The notes beneath the pieces were generated by a model. The model made no database searches. It saw nothing but the letters and a program-made list of their open reading frames with translations, and had not been told where the DNA came from. Below, in pieces: positions 63,596 to 64,000 of a stretch of DNA of 64,000 nt; position 1 is the stretch's first letter, and every line of letters starts with the position of its first letter. Where the stretch lies: positions 26,049 through 90,048 of the IMG/VR virus record IMGVR_UViG_3300028794_000198. The stretch is one strand, 5' to 3'. A program made the position numbers and the translations under genes. Source of the stretch: a virus.

Positions 63596-64000
63596 ATGTG
63601 GGTCATGGAAGTTGAGCGCGTCCAAGGTGACTACATAGCGCCAGAGATCGTGGATCTCGAAGGCGGCTGCCTGTTCAGAATCCACGCGGACGACATCAGC
63701 GAAGACGGGCCGAAGATGCTCGCCGAGCTCCTCACCGAGCAGGCGCAGCGCTGGGCCCCCCGCCCTCCCGGATCACCCCTCGGCCCCGTCATCCCAGTGC
63801 GCTGGATGTGCGTACCCGACCTGCCCGACCCCTTCGCCATAGGGGTCGACGACGGCCCCGACGCGATCACATACACCATCGACTCGTCGATCCTCAGCCA
63901 GCGCGCCGGCGACTTCCTCGGCCATCTCGACACTGAGCGATCTCCGTACTGGCAGCGTGTACCCAAGGGCTACCACGACGGCGAAACCGGCGCCGAGTAG
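63596..64000 (+). CDS. Hypothetical protein ending at the window edge
   Basis: 134 residues from ATG 63596 (MWVMEVERVQGDYIAPEIV; inner Met at 63605 also possible). Acidic, with HADDISEDGPKMLAELLTEQ and a Tyr/His-rich end. Stop codon lies at the last three bases of the window. Similar short proteins follow Xre regulators in Streptomyces; unknown function. Confidence 0.6.
   Translation: MWVMEVERVQGDYIAPEIVDLEGGCLFRIHADDISEDGPKMLAELLTEQAQRWAPRPPGSPLGPVIPVRWMCVPDLPDPFAIGVDDGPDAITYTIDSSILSQRAGDFLGHLDTERSPYWQRVPKGYHDGETGAE

Noticed and set aside
1-64000. tRNA, rRNA, integrase and transposase genes
   Set aside because: No cloverleaf-like sequence, tyrosine or serine recombinase motif, or insertion-sequence ends were recognised while reading both strands.

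Overview
The window is a 64-kb stretch of very GC-rich, densely packed actinobacterial mobile DNA, most likely from a temperate Streptomyces phage or phage-like element. The reasons are: a phage packaging module (portal, large and small terminase, HNH nuclease), tail-fibre-like proteins, a phage replication/recombination block (DnaB- and DnaC-like proteins, RecT, YqaJ exonuclease, a sliding-clamp-like protein), many tiny genes coupled by 4-nt GTGA/ATGA overlaps, and frequent GTG starts. I see no integrase, tRNA or rRNA gene. Function names rest on reading the translations by eye; no database search was possible.

Layout, left to right. Almost everything is on the minus strand, so transcription runs from right to left. 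0-2.6 kb: portal (cut by the left edge) and terminase subunits. 2.7-6.3 kb: a primase-polymerase-like protein, HNH nuclease and small unknown genes. 6.3-10.7 kb: a glycan module (two family-2 glycosyltransferases, a nucleotide-sugar dehydrogenase, two SAM methyltransferases, a DUF3307-like membrane protein). 10.7-14.9 kb: tail-fibre or minor structural proteins, including one with a long run of degenerate ~23-residue Ala-rich repeats. 15-22.6 kb: about 25 small accessory genes and a T5orf172/GIY-YIG-like protein. 22.6-32.1 kb: a module that looks like a Streptomyces conjugative plasmid transfer region (FtsK/TraB-like translocase, DUF2637 SpdB-like coiled-coil protein, DUF4236, stand-alone FtsK-gamma-like domain), with an array of 11-bp iterons at the 3' end of the translocase gene. 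32.2-36.1 kb: a plus-strand island (GntR regulator, GIY-YIG, RraB-like, NUDIX). 36.2-49.4 kb: small genes plus DnaB/DnaC/initiator-like replication genes and a lone plus-strand Phd-like antitoxin. 49.4-60.2 kb: two adjacent C5-cytosine methyltransferases, HTH protein, RecT, exonuclease, clamp-like protein and small early genes. 60.2-62.2 kb: a stand-alone RAMP-superfamily (Cas7-like) protein whose gene is preceded, on the same strand, by a non-coding array of short degenerate repeats. 62.2-64 kb: a divergent Xre-type control region.

The main discovery candidate is the pair at 60219-61647. A 223-residue protein carries a C-terminal glycine-rich RAMP loop. Immediately 5' of it lies a ~740-nt region in which the core CCGACT (minus strand) recurs about 16 times at 33-52 nt spacing, most often 43 nt, in all three reading frames. 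The segments between the cores are unlike one another, and the RNA-sense strand is C-rich. This is the arrangement expected of a minimal phage-borne guide-RNA array with a single effector. It is neither a classical CRISPR (the repeats are too short and degenerate, and there are no other cas genes) nor a protein repeat. The second strongest signal is the 11-bp iteron cluster at 24320-24461, a plausible transfer or replication locus. Regulation is visible as three perfect TGGGTACCCA palindromes 23 bp apart (22624-22679), paired palindromes upstream of the GntR gene (32175-32205), and a palindrome plus repeats in the Xre intergenic region (62756-62971). Strong hairpin terminators separate several transcription units.
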